Assembly: GCA_009767595.1 (NCBI GenBank)
Contig: VSDK01001246.1
Span: forward strand, 1-64,000
Source of the DNA: Symbiodinium kawagutii
Taxonomy: Eukaryota; Sar; Dinophyceae; Suessiales; Symbiodiniaceae
Length of the DNA stretch: 64,000 nucleotides
Reading direction: 5' to 3'
Shown: positions 1-32,416 of the stretch, piece by piece
Layout of the letters: the number at the start of each line of letters is the position of its first letter
How positions within the stretch are numbered: position 1 is the first letter of the stretch
Program-made: the position numbers and the translations under genes
The notes under the pieces: generated by a model
What the model saw: only the letters and a program-made list of their open reading frames with translations
The model's database searches: none
What the model was told of the DNA's origin: nothing

Positions 1-48
1 GCTTTAAGCAAGCCGACCTCGACAAGGTTCTTGAGCCGCACGGCTTGT
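1..48 (-). other. Possible further exon of the phosphatase gene, cut by window edge
   Basis: The first 48 bases are GC-rich, unlike the AT-rich intron that follows, and directly abut a family A element end (TTGACCCATAGCC at 54-66). On the minus strand one frame reads AVRLKNLVEVGLLK. This is where the exon after the ATHF/CGHE exon should lie, but I cannot fix its acceptor or frame and the GHxH motif is not visible. Confidence 0.25.
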
Positions 49-384
49 CATATTGACCCATAGCCAGATATAGCTGGTATATCCCCCAGCATTGTTACTT
101 ATTATTATCCCCAATTAGTAACTATTCACCAGCTAGAAATCACCGTTGTCGGTTGGTTGACCAGCTAGAAATCACCATGATTGTTGGTTAACCACTATGG
201 TTGCTAGTTATCATCCCCTATTATTAGTAGCCATTAACCAGCTAGTTATAGTTAAACGATTAGACCAATTATAACCATTAACCATTAACATTAACCTATT
301 ATTTAACCTATTAATCATTAACATTATTATTGAAGACTGGTGGGTTGGTTGGTTGGATACCACAACCGTCTTCAGGACCCTCAC

Positions 385-20523
<20,139 letters not shown>

Positions 20524-20559
20524 CTGCAAAGCAGTTGGTCATGGCGTCGGTTTTACAGC

Positions 20560-22640
20560 TGCCTCGCCACCTACAAAAGGGCGAAGGAAAAGATCGAAGA
20601 AGTTATTGTTGTGAAGGGTGCTCGATGGTTGGTTACTATTGATGGTTACTAGTGATGGTTCATAGTGGTTAATTGATGGTTGATGAATGGTTATTGTTTA
20701 ACCATTAGATGGTTGGTATAATGGTGAACCATTGTTGAATTGATTGATATTAGTGATTGATTGATTGGTAATTGGTGATTGATATTGTGAAGGGTCAATT
20801 GGTTGTCGAGATGGTGATTGATTGGTTGATGTTGGTGATATGATGGAAGGTCCTCCATGGTTGGTGAAATCATGATCAAACAGTGGTTAATAGTGGTCAA
20901 TTGATGGATACTATAAATGGTTAGTGGTTAAAACGATGATTAACAAATAATGGTCAAATAAGAATGGCTAACAACCACATCGTTTCTAATTATAGACCAT
21001 GGACACGGCCTAAGGTTCTCAACATCACGACTATGAACGCTGTAACATCCACAAAGATCTGGGACTATAAAAATCAACAAAGAATACGTAACTCAAACAT
21101 AGCTTAACAACTATCTTCGCCCATGGTGGAGCTATACTAGAGCCAGGGTTGCCCGCCAACTCTGCTCACAAGTAATTATCACCCATCCATAATCAACTCA
21201 CCCACCATCATTAGCCATCAACAAATGCACTGCAGAAGTGGAAGATGATTGCAATGTTTTGCACTGGCGCAGCTAATCATTGCAGCGCTAACCATCATTA
21301 GCCTGCACTAGCCATCAATCAGCTAATGCACTGCACTGCTGCTTGACAAGTAATTGTCAACTAGCCATGCATAATCAACTCACTAACCATCATTAGCCAT
21401 CAACAAATGCACTGCGGCTGCCAAAACCTTTGCATTGCCACAATTGAACGTGGAAGAAGTCCAGAAGAACAGTCCATGCTCAACCATCGCCCAAGGCTCC
21501 ATGGGCGGAGACACCATGGCACGAGCAACCCACGGTCCATTCATGGGACCTTCACCTGTCGTAGATTCACCTGGTTGAAAACGTGCGAAAACCCATGGGA
21601 TTTTATGATGCTGAAGAAGAATGATCACCGTTGATGGTTCATGCACCTGGCTAAGCATGTTATGGCTAATGGTAGACCTACCTGGCTGGATAGCAAGTAG
21701 CCAGTAGGTAAATCATGCCTAGGTTTCTGGTCGGATGAGTACTGGGACGGTCGTAGATCATGGGACGTACCAATCCTTGAAAACCCATTCTTATGGGATA
21801 TCCCACAATAATATGCCTACGTTTTTTGTAAATGTATTTTCGGGTATGCCAGTGGAAATTGATCTAACCAATCCAATCCTTGTAATTTTGGAATGCTGAA
21901 AAAAATTGTCATTGCCAATCATAAGACCCCATTTGGGGATCACAACATGGCACAACCAAAGATCCTCCCATGCTTCCTCCCCCTCCAGCCCACCTGGCCA
22001 TGGTGTGTGGCCCGGGGGTTTGACCTCCTCGGTATTGGATCATTGGCCTCAAAGGAACCGAACCACTCACCAGTGGCTCAGAAGTCACCAGGTCCATGGC
22101 AAGGTCACTGCAACCTTTGCGAAGATAGTGTTGGTTTTATGTGCATTCAAGAAAACATGTATCATCAAGATGCATCTACGATATCTCATGATGACTGAAT
22201 AAGTATAAACAGAATAGAGGGCAAATGATCCTTGATCGAAGCAAGGTTTAAGAACTGGAGCCATATATTGCGATTCACGTTGAGTCAATCATAAATGCGA
22301 AGGTCAAGCATTCTCACCAACATGAGGGGTCCATACAGTTTGCAATTCGCACCATCGCAAAACACACCATGCATGAACACACCTGATCTAGTTCAAACAT
22401 GTCCAAACATATCATTTTGCTAAGATCAAGTCACACAAACAGTGATCATCTATCCTGGTGAGCTAAGGAATTCCAGGTTGTGGGTTGCCAGTTTCGAGAC
22501 CAATCATCTCGAGGTGTTTTCAGCCAAGCAGCGCATAGCCGGTGCCCAGTAAAGAACCCCAGTCTCCCAGGGCAAAAAAATGCATTGTCTGCGTTCCTGC
22601 GCTCAGAAATGAATGTGGCAATGTCAAGCTTGTTGATATA
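20560..22640. other. Intron-like DNA, nothing recognised
   Basis: The stretch is dominated by TGGTTGATGGTTAAT-type words. A diverged direct duplication around 21190-21270 and 21370-21450 repeats the phrase CATCAACAAATGCACTGC. A somewhat GC-richer stretch at 21960-22100 gives no convincing exon. Confidence 0.45.
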
Positions 22641-22641
22641 A

Positions 22642-22684
22642 TACAAGTAGTTCCCGCACGAGGCGGAGGCGGAAGTTTCCAAAA
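22642..22684 (+). repeat. 45-base dispersed repeat, copy 2
   Basis: The sequence from ACAAGTAGTTCCCGCACG to GGCGGAAGTTTCC matches 4830-4874. It sits just downstream (3' side) of the broken minus-strand frame. Confidence 0.6.
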
Positions 22685-22823
22685 CTTATAAGTGCATATA
22701 GAAAAAAAACATTTGAGCCTATAGAATGGCGGTCAAAACATCACGAGCGCGCAACTTGTCTGGAGAATGATCTTGTGTTGCGGTTTTTGACAAGGCAATG
22801 CATGTCCTGGGTCACGAAACAAA

Positions 22824-23831
22824 TCAAACTGTTTTTTGGGTCTGGAAACAGAATGACTTTGTGATGTCATGGATGTAATTTATGAGTTTCGTATCACAAG
22901 CTTTCATTCTTCGTAATCTTGGAGAGGTCTTAGTGTAAGCTAGGGTTGTCACAACTGAATGTATCATGTCACTGCCTTCGAAAATTGGTATTTCACTCAT
23001 CAAATCATCAATGAAGTATTTCATTAAAGACCACGGGCAAGCATTGTCTACAGTCTTACAAGGCAAGCATTGTAATGTGGGGCAACTTGCGACAGCAACG
23101 CGACGCATCCGTTTTTTTCCGACAAGAGCAATTGCAGTCGAAACGATCATTACACGGTCCACAACGACACGCGCAATGAATTGCTGAAGTGTTTGACACA
23201 ACTCAAGAACATGTCGCTACAGCTCATGCAAGTGCGTGACTAAATCAGGATGATACATTAGCATCCACAAGAGACGCGCGTTCCCAGGTAGAACTTTGAT
23301 TTCCACATCTTGAGGGTGTCCAGTCACTAAACTGTGCGCGTGAAAATAAATGAGAAATTTTTGCATCACATCCAAACCTTTATACGTCAAGACCATGTGC
23401 GTAAAATCTTGGTCTTCCTCTAGAAAGCGCAAAACTTGCCAGAGGCAGTTGTAGCAGACACCAAATTCACAATAAACCAAAGCAGTTCTTTCGTCTCTCC
23501 ATAAATTGTGAGTCTTATTGCATGCAACACACCAGTTTTTCTGCAGCGCTTCGTAGACCCGCAAAGCCCTTTTGAAGCCATGTCTCACTTTCGATGCGTC
23601 AACAGATTGAAATAACACATAGTCATTTGGAACAGGAATCTTATCAATGGTTTCTGCGAGAACCAGTGTAGCGAAGGACGAGCCCTTGCGACGACTGTTG
23701 CAGATTTGTCGAAACTTCTCCGTCGAGCATGTTCTGGCACGAAAGAACGTGGAACAAGCAGACAAACGCAAGACAGTTCTGACGTCGTACCATGAGAATT
23801 GTTCGACGCTGTCGATGCAAAACATGGCCAT
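22824..23831 (-). pseudogene. Unrecognised 336-codon reading frame with one internal TAG
   Basis: From ATG at 23831 the frame runs 204 codons to TAG at 23217-23219. It then continues in the same frame with protein-like sequence to TGA at 22824. Reading across the TAG, residue character is continuous (HPDLVTHLHEL, stop, RHVLELCQTLQQF). The first part has a cysteine cluster (WCVACNKTHNLW, later VYCEFGVCYNC) that could bind zinc. The second has another pair (CPTLQCLPCK). I do not recognise a family. The upstream frame is closed by a stop about 27 codons before the ATG. It could be a recent pseudogene, a true 204-residue gene, or a readthrough gene. Confidence 0.45.
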
Positions 23832-24477
23832 TGTTTGGACACGGTCCCCAGCGACGCGCGTCCTGTTGCTATGTCTTGAAAATGAACTATCCCCAAAAAA
23901 AAAAGACTACTAAGTCCGTCCGTCATGTGACTTCCCACATTCACATTGTGTCACCAATTGGTTATCTCATCGATGCTTCTTGTCTATGATTTCTTGTTTC
24001 TTAGTATATTTTCTCGACCTTGGACATTTTATCTTGTGACCATTTGACCAACATCTTTTTACATAAGTTCCTTCGCAGCCACAGACAAAACACAACCCAT
24101 CCGTCTGAGACCTAGAACTAAGAGGATTTGAATATCCACTGAAAACTAGATTCCAAAACTACTTCAGTTCAGGATCCTCAAGAAAGAGTTCAGTATCCTG
24201 GAGTTGCCAGTTGGTAGTCAGCTAAGAAAACAAACGCCTATCCCGTGATTCTACGATCGAGGCAACAAGCAACCACCATGCTGGGGCACTGTAGCACCGT
24301 TGTGGATATGATGATGGCATACCAACCACGGCATCATCCACCTGGCCCGCCACCACCAGGGCACCCGGATCATGTTGCATCCCTTTTCAGCGGGCCTGCA
24401 GCACGCGGCTGACAGCAGTGCCTACTTCCAGGCTTCGGAAAATTTCCTTCCTCCAGCTGCAACCTTCAGACGCGCTC

Positions 24478-24596
24478 ATATGGGGGGTTCTATAAATTGG
24501 AAACCCCAAAAATGGTTGGTTTATTACTATCAGTTGACTGTAAGTGATTAATGATGGATGATTTAGGGGGTACCCTATTTTGAGAAACCCCCATAT
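24478..24596. mobile_element. Family B short inverted-repeat element
   Basis: The left end CATATGGGGGGTTCTATAAA is degraded and the right end CTATTTTGAGAAACCCCCAT is good. The middle is slightly longer than in other copies. Confidence 0.82.
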
Positions 24597-25300
24597 CCAC
24601 ATGAGTCGAGTCGTTAGGAGAATCCGGGCAACCAAGTTCGCAACCGCATCGGTCAACAGATAAGGCTTTTCTTTTTCGCACTTGTGTTGGGGGGTTCCGC
24701 GTTCTCTCAGTCCACAAGCATTCAAGCATGTTTACACCAGGGGATGGCCCAACCAATCAACCATCTTGGTGCAAACCGTCAATGTCAACTGATCCATGTA
24801 CATGTCCTCCGATCGATCATCTTCCTTACCCTTGACCCCCTTAGCACCCCGACTTCAAGCAACCCACATCTTCATCACTGAAATGCATCTCTGGTTCCTG
24901 GGCACCACGAGCCCTTCATAGGATCGGCTGGTTACTGCCCTCCGGACAGCTGGCTGCGTTCATCATGAATGCAGCGTGGAATGGTCACAGACTTTGCCTT
25001 TGGATGAGTTTTTGTGTTTTGAACCCAAACATCTATCTGTGTGTCAAAATTGGGAAAAAAACGAACCTGGGTTTTTTGCCTCCCGAACAACACTTGATTT
25101 CACCTTTTTCGGAAGATGCTTTGGCCGCTTGCACTGCTGGAAACATTTGCTGTTCCACGAACCGTTGCTCACCCATGCCATTTCTTTTCAAGTCACAATT
25201 GTCAGCAACGGCTCTCGTTGATACTGCTGCTCCATCTCGCTGAATTGCCCAGACAGTTGGCGTTGAAAGTAGACCCATCATTGAAAATGCATCGAACACC

Positions 25301-25408
25301 ATTGGGTGCTTCTCAAAAGAGGGGTACCCCTGAATCATCCAACAATTGTCATTTATAGTAGTGAACCAACTATTCTTTGGGTGCCCCCATTTTAAGAAAC
25401 CACCATTT
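25301..25408. mobile_element. Family B short inverted-repeat element
   Basis: The ends are ATTGGGTGCTTCTCAAAAGA and CATTTTAAGAAACCACCAT. The internal CATTTATAGTAGTGAACCAAC is close to the 2660 copy. Confidence 0.87.
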
Positions 25409-25825
25409 GTAATTGCTACTCCATCTCTGATCGACCAATGCATGCTCCGAATCAACAAGGGGTGGAACTTGCATTGTGATCAGCAGTTGCCAGAAAATCT
25501 CAATATGATGTCTTATCAGAATGATATATCATCCAAACAACTCTAGATGGGAGAATCGACCTTACATCATCAACAACTATTTGTGCACCTACAATGATTG
25601 CTACGTACTACGAACCAACTATCTGCTTGGAATCATTCGTAATTGATCAACTCTGTACCAACACTTGATCAACAACTAGTTCTTCATGTTGAACTTTTTG
25701 TCAAAAGTCAACTTAGCCAACAATTGATCATTCACAGTTGACGAAGTTGATCATCTGTCAATGATCAACTGTTAATAATGAACTAGTTGTGATTGGTCAA
25801 CTTAGTCAACAGTTGAGCATGTGAG

Positions 25826-26078
25826 ATCTTTTTCCTTTGAGATGTATTTCTTTTGAGATCTATTTCTTTTGAGATCTATTTCTTTTGAGATCTATTTCTT
25901 TTGAGATGTATTTCTTTTGAGATCTATTCCTTTTGAGATCTTTTTCCTTTGGAGATGTATTTCTTTTGAGATGTATTTCTTTTGAGATCTATTTGTTTTG
26001 AGATCTATTTCTTTTGAGATGTATTTCTTTTGAGATCTATTCCTTTTGAGATCTATTTCTTTTGAGATCTTTTCAAAT
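25826..26078 (+). repeat. 16-base tandem repeat (TTTTGAGATCTATTTC)
   Basis: About fifteen units alternate AGATCT and AGATGT variants. Because 16 is not a multiple of three, the Lys/Ile/Ser-rich frame on the minus strand cycles through three phases, which explains its repeated peptide. Confidence 0.95.
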
Positions 26079-26938
26079 CTTCGTAACACGGAAGTTCCGC
26101 ACTTCGTAACTAAACTTCCTTTGATGATATCTAGTTTCATACCACACCTGTTCATACTTGACGAATAAGCTAGACTCAACTATCGCGCTCATGATGAGCT
26201 TGTGATGTTTGACATGGCGCTAGGGCAAGGACCGGGCATCTGGAAGCCAACTGTGGGAGTTGAGCCAAATGTACATGTGCCATGAGTATGGAGCATGTTT
26301 GATCTAACGTTGGCAACACCGGGGGATGAACGCCGGGGGAACTCACAACTGTGGGCTCCCAATTTGGGCGAACTTGCTGCACCAAATGAGAACACCAACC
26401 TGTGCAAAACTGGCCGCTAGTTGGAGCTTATCATGATGCTCTATAAATGCCGGAAAAAAAATGTCTGCTTAAAAGTGGCTGATAATGAGATTCAGAAAAA
26501 GCAACTGATGCTGATTGGTGGTATGCTCACTTGCAACCGTTCGTTTCTGGGCTGATCGCTGCTCACTTTCACTTGATCCTTTGTGAACCAAATGTTGGGC
26601 TTTGAGCTTTGAGCCATTCCCACATGCTGCTGACGACTTGCTGGCTCTCTTGCAAGTTGCTAGTTGCTTATCAAGGTTAATGAAGGTTCTTGTTATCAAT
26701 TGATTTCAGATCTAGTAGTTGGTTCATAGACCAATAAATACTTGGTTGATGATGGATAATTCCGGATAATCATATAATTAGATATTATCTACTAAGAGAG
26801 GATAATCATCAACAATGAAGTGGAGATACCAACTAATTGTGCAGGTTTGTCCATGGCAACGATGAAACCCCCAGCTATTGGTGGCTTCTGATCGATATGA
26901 ACCTCCGTTGCATGGCTGAGGTCGCCGGCAATTCATGC

Positions 26939-27039
26939 ATATGGGTGTTTCTCAGAATAGGGGTACCCCTAAATCATCCTTTATTCACCACTTTAAACCA
27001 ACCTTTTTTTGGGCCCCTTATTTTGAGAAACCACTATAT
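26939..27039. mobile_element. Family B short inverted-repeat element
   Basis: The left end is ATATGGGTGTTTCTCAGAAT and the right end TTATTTTGAGAAACCACTAT. Complete. Confidence 0.9.
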
Positions 27040-28218
27040 ATCCCCCAGTGATCCCCTTCTTGGTAAATCACAAGGGCGCTTGTCCGCAAGTTGGCTGCCC
27101 ACCAGGACTTAGCTGGAAATGATGCCAACAACCGTGATCTACAACAAACTGAAGAAGATACCTACGGTAGATCATGGTCGTTTCGCCACGTTTCACCCCT
27201 ACTGTTGCAACGGGTTGCTCTTCATTTCAGTTGTTGCAGAAGCTGATCGCATTGACGCAGCTAGTAGCGCCATTTGCAACTCTCAGCCCTGATAAAACGC
27301 CAGGTGCCCTGGTGAGGCACCAAAAAATCATGGCTGTGGGCTGTGGATTCAAAGTCGCCATGTTGGACTTGAAGTGAAGAAAATGATAGCTGGATCATCA
27401 GTGGATATCCGTTGATTAAGAATCATAAGTTGTGGATTCCATGGCACTCTCAGTGGTAGCTGGATTTATCTTGAATTAGAGTTCCATATCATGAATATCT
27501 ATCAGTTGACCAATCAATATCTGTCACACATATAGTTGTGTATCTATCATAGCTATGGTGGACATGATATCTAGTGATATCTACAATAGTTCTTAGTTCT
27601 CCCAAGTGTCTATCTATATTTTTTGTATGGCTGGCATCACAAATATGTTGTGTGTACAGACCGCTCAGCGGTGCAGCGCAGTCCTGGTACTTTCAGCACT
27701 TCCCAGGACGCTCCATTGTAATCCGTCACCTGCACATGTCGCTTCCAAGCAGGGAGATCATCAGATCTCACAAAGATTGTACAAGCTGGATGAAGATAGG
27801 GATGGCTCATGATAAAAAAAGGTCAACCATTGGTCAATCAAAATCTTCACTGATCATGAGGATCCCAACGATTTTTTTGCCAGCTTGACTACGGTTTCGT
27901 GTATCGGTGCTGGGTGGTCCCCAGAACGGTTTGCGAAGGTGTGGTTCAGTGCAGCTCTTTACATGTCTGTTGTTGCAGTAATTTGGTGATCTGCTCATGT
28001 GGCATGTTGACAGTATCAACATTTGCCCACAACAAAATGTCGTTGTGTGGGAACAATAATGCGGGTTGCAAACCAACAAGGACCAACACTTACTAATTCT
28101 GAGCCAAATGATAAGTACGAGTAACAATGACCGACAATCGCCAACAATAACCAGCCATAACCAATATCAAGCATATCAAGCATATGGCTTTCCATTGCCA
28201 TGGTCGAACCTTGATTGG

Positions 28219-28430
28219 TCATTCAAACTTTTCTGCTACTATCGTCATCGTGTTGGGGGTGGCAAACAATATCAATCGTCGTGTCGGCACCCCGTCAGAG
28301 CTTAGCTCAATGACATCGAGGAGGAAGATCGTACGAGTAGCATTGAGGGATGCTCCTGCCCTCTGGGCACGTCTCACCACTAAGACGTGGCTCCAGCATC
28401 TGCGATCCTGTTCGGACATGATCAACATGC
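28219..28430. other. Coding-like GC-rich island, strand unresolved
   Basis: The plus frame reads ELSSMTSRRKIVRVALRD and continues to about 28.56 kb. Minus frames read GASLNATRTIFLLDVIEL or, shifted, ETCPEGRSIPQC. On the minus strand ATCGCAG|A to TTAGTG|GTGAGA would be a 22-base exon. No family is recognised. Confidence 0.3.
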
Positions 28431-28525
28431 GAAGGAAAAGCACCGGCTGCCATGAAATTGGATGCGTCATGCAATTCAACTTGTCCATGTGGGAATGTAC
28501 CAGCGATACTCAGCAAAACAATCCC

Positions 28526-28616
28526 ACATGCTCCACGAATGATACATTTGCCAAACATTTACCTATAAAATAATCTACAGTAGTTTTGTAGGCAAGTGTT
28601 GCCTTACGTGGAGTAT
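28526..28616. mobile_element. Family D element
   Basis: The ends are CCCACATGCTCCACG and TACGTGGAGTATCTGGG. It has the internal CATTTGCCAAACATTTACCT block. Confidence 0.75.
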
Positions 28617-28619
28617 CTG

Positions 28620-29210
28620 GGAATGGATAAAATCCAAACAGAAACAACACACGTTCAGATGTGCGAAATCCTTAGCTCAACGGTATCTCCTAACACCGGT
28701 GTACAGTACGTGCTGTCAGGGATTGTTGATGAATGATGCTCCGAATCTTGTTGAGTCGGAAATACCCGCTGGTGGTTTGGTTGCCGTTGGGTATTGGTTG
28801 TTGCTGTTACTTCATCATCTTATCGTCGACATTCTGCTAAACACTACAACCCCTTTATCAGCCATTGCACAAAGTGTTTACCATCCCTTCTCACCTGACA
28901 TCTGCTATGATTGAACATGTACTCTTGAAAACCATCAGCCACTATAGTACTAATTGACCAAAATGAAACATGCTGTTTAAGCAATTCGCAGCTGGATGAA
29001 TGACAACACTCGGCCAACAAATCAGTAAGAATCACCAGCATGTAGCTTTCAGTATCCACCATTAACCAATAATTGTCACTATTTGCTTGCTGCTTGCTTA
29101 TGAACTATGATTCACTAAAAAGCATCGTTAACCAAAATTTGTTTGTACAAACCATTCTTCCTGAAGTAGGAATTGTCAGCCATCATCCATCAAATATTAA
29201 TCGAACAATC
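28620..29210. other. Intron-like or intergenic DNA
   Basis: No gene recognised. On the minus strand a GATGTCAG|GTGAGA donor at about 28892 follows an open stretch reading GFQEYMFNHSRC, but no good acceptor fixes an exon. Confidence 0.4.
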
Positions 29211-29329
29211 ACATAGGTGTTTCTCAAAACCAGGGTACCCCCAGTTATCATCCTTTATATGATTCATTTAAAGTAATACACCTACCATAAGATGAGGGGG
29301 TTTCCCATTTTGAGAAACCACCACATATC
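29211..29329. mobile_element. Family B short inverted-repeat element
   Basis: The left end is ACATAGGTGTTTCTCAAAAC and the right end CATTTTGAGAAACCACCACA. The interior has diverged (TATGATTCATTTAAAG). Confidence 0.85.
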
Positions 29330-30036
29330 TAGAGGTTCTCTGAACCTAAAAGCCGTACATAAACTTGGAATTGGTGATGACCCAGGGCCCAATGTTGCTT
29401 AACCAAGTAACCACTAACCATGGTGGTTATCCACAACCATGTTAATGGTAGGTCCGTATTAATAACCCACCCCCAGTTTACCTTCGATAGCTGGTGATTT
29501 ACCTTCAAATATGGGGATCTTATGAGTACGGATCTAACATTGCCAAGCATCCTTAAGCATGTTGGCTATCATCACTATAATAACCATTACATAATTCAAC
29601 ATCAACTAACCCTCATAAACCAACATGAACCATTGATTGTTCGTTGTTGTTGGTTAATCCCTGATTAACCATGCACTTATACTGTAAGTATTATTATATA
29701 ATCCCGCCTGTAACCCCTGGCATTATCTCATTAACCACAAACTAATCGTTGATTATCGTTGATTAGCCATTTTTAATCCCTATATATCTCTATGATTGAC
29801 ATTTTTTCAACGAATGATTAACTACATTAATTCAGCCTATAAGCATCCCTAATCCCGACCGAGGGGGTTAATAATCCTCGTTGTTGGTTATTAAATGGTT
29901 ATAGGGATTATTCAATACTGGTTATAGTCCCTAATCCCCGAACCATAAACTAACCATTCATACATAATTCATGACTTTCCTATTCATTAAAGATTCCTAT
30001 TCATAAATATAATTAACCACTATGACTCTAAGCTCT
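29330..30036. other. AT-rich DNA, nothing recognised
   Basis: The sequence is dominated by TTAACCAT/ATGGTTAA words and short TAATCCC phrases. No exon, RNA gene or intact element is visible. Confidence 0.5.
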
Positions 30037-30141
30037 ATATGGCTGTGGGTCAAAACCTTGTACCCCTGGTTCCCATCATACCATTGTTTTCCCTATTATA
30101 GTTGCTTAATATTGATGGTTAATATTGACCCATAGCCATAT
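30037..30141. mobile_element. Family A element, forward orientation
   Basis: Both ends are intact (ATATGGCTGTGGGTCAAAAC and TATTGACCCATAGCCATAT). It lies 73 bases to the left (3' side on the minus strand) of exon 30214-30267. Confidence 0.92.
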
Positions 30142-30213
30142 CTTCAGCCTTATCAATTGGTTCTTCACCGATCACCACGACCGCCGTTGAAACGTCCGCC
30201 GTCGGCACCTTAC

Positions 30214-30267
30214 TGGGCGGATCCAAACCGCCGCGCCGCATCACGCGCAGTGAGGACGCGGGAGCAC
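30214..30267 (-). CDS. Candidate minus-strand exon between two family A elements
   Basis: The acceptor is GGCCACTGCAG|G and the donor CCGCCCA|GTAAGG. Joined in phase to exon 30989-31085 (two bases AT plus G) it reads MCSRVLTARDAARRFGSA. Both sites are strong. An overlapping plus-strand frame (TTAVETSAVGTLLGG) is open too, so strand rests on the splice signals. It may belong to the N-terminal part of the phosphatase or to another gene. Confidence 0.45.
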
Positions 30268-30329
30268 CTGCAGTGGCCAACGATGCGTGGTGAGGCACCA
30301 AGCAGCCATCGGGGATGATGATGGCTTGG

Positions 30330-30448
30330 TATGGCTGTGGGTCAATAATAGTCAACCAACTAATTTGGGGGATGATCACCAACAATTTGATAGGGAATGG
30401 TTAATGATTGGGGAACCAGGGGTACAGGGTTTTGACCCATACACATGT
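30330..30448. mobile_element. Family A element, inverted, ending at the assembly gap
   Basis: It reads ATGGCTGTGGGTCAATAAT on the left and GGGGTACAGGGTTTTGACCC on the right, with the interior reversed relative to the 30037 copy. Its right terminus runs into the run of N. Confidence 0.85.
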
Positions 30449-30467
30449 NNNNNNNNNNNNNNNNNNN
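30449..30467. other. Assembly gap (19 N)
   Basis: Unresolved bases. Any frame crossing them is meaningless. Confidence 1.
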
Positions 30468-30607
30468 TAGGGAAAGTAATGCTTAAATGTAAGGAATCAA
30501 TTGATGGTGAATGAACTGCTAGAGGTAGGGAAGACTAAGCAACAAACAGTAGGGAAATGTAGGGAATATGATGGTTTTGTAGCGAATGGATGGTGAATTA
30601 ATGGCTA

Positions 30608-30724
30608 GATATGGAGGTTTTTTAGAATGGGGAGCCCACAATTTATGGTTGCTTTCTTACTAGAAATGATTACTGTACTATGGGATGATTTGGGGGTACC
30701 CCTATTGCAAGAAACATTCATATT
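30608..30724. mobile_element. Family B short inverted-repeat element, diverged
   Basis: The left end is ATATGGAGGTTTTTTAGAAT. The right block GATGATTTGGGGGTACCCCT is intact, followed by a mutated terminus (TGCAAGAAACATTCATAT). Confidence 0.8.
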
Positions 30725-30988
30725 TGTAGGGAATATGACGATGACGAAGAAGAAGAAACATAGATGGAAAGAGTTACATACCATTTTTCAAAAGACAACA
30801 AAGCAGCATGATGCCCCTGGGTCAACTTTGATAGTGGATTCACTGTGAGCCACAACCAGTGGTTCAACAACACCTAAAACTCTGATAGGTTGTTAGCCCC
30901 CATTCATGATCAAACCAGCATCGGATGGGATGCTCTTACCCAAAGTCGGCGCTACGGATTGGTTGATCGGCCCCGGGGCTGGAGTCAC

Positions 30989-31085
30989 ATGGCTGCATCC
31001 AGGGCACTGGGCATCTGCCATTGCGGTGCAGGTGCAGGTGGCATGTACTGCGGCATCGGCTGATACTGTGGTGGCGGCTGATATC
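30989..31085 (-). CDS. Probable exon encoding a Pro/Gln/Tyr-rich segment
   Basis: Between CGCTGAG|G and GCAGCCAT|GTGACT the 97 bases read YQPPPQYQPMPQYMPPAPAP, then QWQMPSALDAA. The low-complexity proline-rich composition is clearly protein-like only on this strand and frame. The two-base start fits the one-base end of exon 39105-39258, and the two-base end fits exon 30214-30267. It is probably a disordered linker after a secreted N-terminus. Which gene it belongs to is not proven. Confidence 0.6.
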
Positions 31086-31258
31086 CTCAGCGTTGGCTGT
31101 CCAAGGGGATGACCTAACTCAAGAGGTCATGGTGATTTCAATCCGGGAAACGATCAAAAGTTCAGAAGCACCAGTTTTTGACAATAGTGAGACCTTATGT
31201 AAAGAATGATCTGTTTTCGAAGGGGCCAAAGCACTAAAAGCTGAAGGGTATAACAGTG

Positions 31259-31306
31259 CGATCATCATCATCATCATCATCATCATCAACAACATTATCA
31301 TCAATA
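31259..31306 (+). repeat. ATC trinucleotide microsatellite
   Basis: About ten ATC units, then AACAACATTATCATC. Confidence 0.9.
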
Positions 31307-31692
31307 AAGCCATCATATTCCCTATAGTTGGTTAGAGTATTCCCCATATGTAACCGTTTATTCACCATCAGTTGATTCCTTACATCTAAGCATTGGTTAA
31401 CCATGGCAGTCGATCAGCGTCATCACTTATATCTGAAGGTGAGACATACCCGGTGGCTGGTTGATAGCTGCGAATTAAAGTAGACTCAGCCTGCAGACTA
31501 ATGTTGTTTACCGTCGGAAAGCCAACGTTGCAACTCGTTTGCCTATGGTAGAGTGCCATTTTCTGGAGGCTACAATCGACAATTAGCATAATGCTTATAG
31601 TTGTCGCAGTATCATCAACATATTTTCAATTTTTCCGTTTCCAGGCATAAAGAGTTCGTTCTATCTCCTGCTGCCTAAACATTAACACAACC

Positions 31693-31702
31693 AAAAAAAA
31701 CG

Positions 31703-31735
<33 letters not shown>

Positions 31736-31805
31736 ACAACAACAACAACAACGACAACAAATTAAACAACAACAACAATGACAACAACAACATCAACATC
31801 AACAT
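31693..31805 (+). repeat. ACAACA/ACAACG microsatellite
   Basis: Imperfect ACA-rich array. The Leu/Val-rich minus frames across it are artefacts. Confidence 0.9.
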
Positions 31806-32416
31806 CTCCCCAGTGCACAGGGAAGCATTCTGCTTGTGCCAAAGGTCTCGAGCCACTTGAAGAACCACTCCCCGGCGACGCAGGTGGATTTGCAGGGGTC
31901 GGAGGTACCAGACAGTAGGGCGACCAGGGAAACCTCCTGGGCGCAGCAAGGAAAGGATCAACAACCAAGCTGCCTGATGGGCTTGGAACTAGGAAAAAAA
32001 CTAGGTGGTACAAGGTGGGCCCCCATCCACTGATGAGTTGGTTTACAACTAACTTATATAACTAAGGGCAACTAACTTGTTATAGGGGTTATTAACCCAA
32101 CTTGTAACTACTGGGGGCCCATCTTGTACAAACATGTGGAACCTGGTATAGCCATCCAACACTTTGTTAACTTTAATCCAATGTAGGTTATAAGCCATAT
32201 TTTGGAGGCGAAAAACCAGCCATTTTTCAGGGTTTTGAGGCCTATGGTTGTTGCTTGTTCATGGACAGGGGCCCGTCTGTTTGCCCGGGAAGTGAAGCAA
32301 ACTTCTGGTGATTTAGTCAGTCGTGGCGATGGTCAGCAAACGGTTGGTGAGTGGTGGTTCACAAGTAAAACCAGCAGGAACCAATAACAGAAAGGCTATG
32401 ACTGAACATGGTATAC

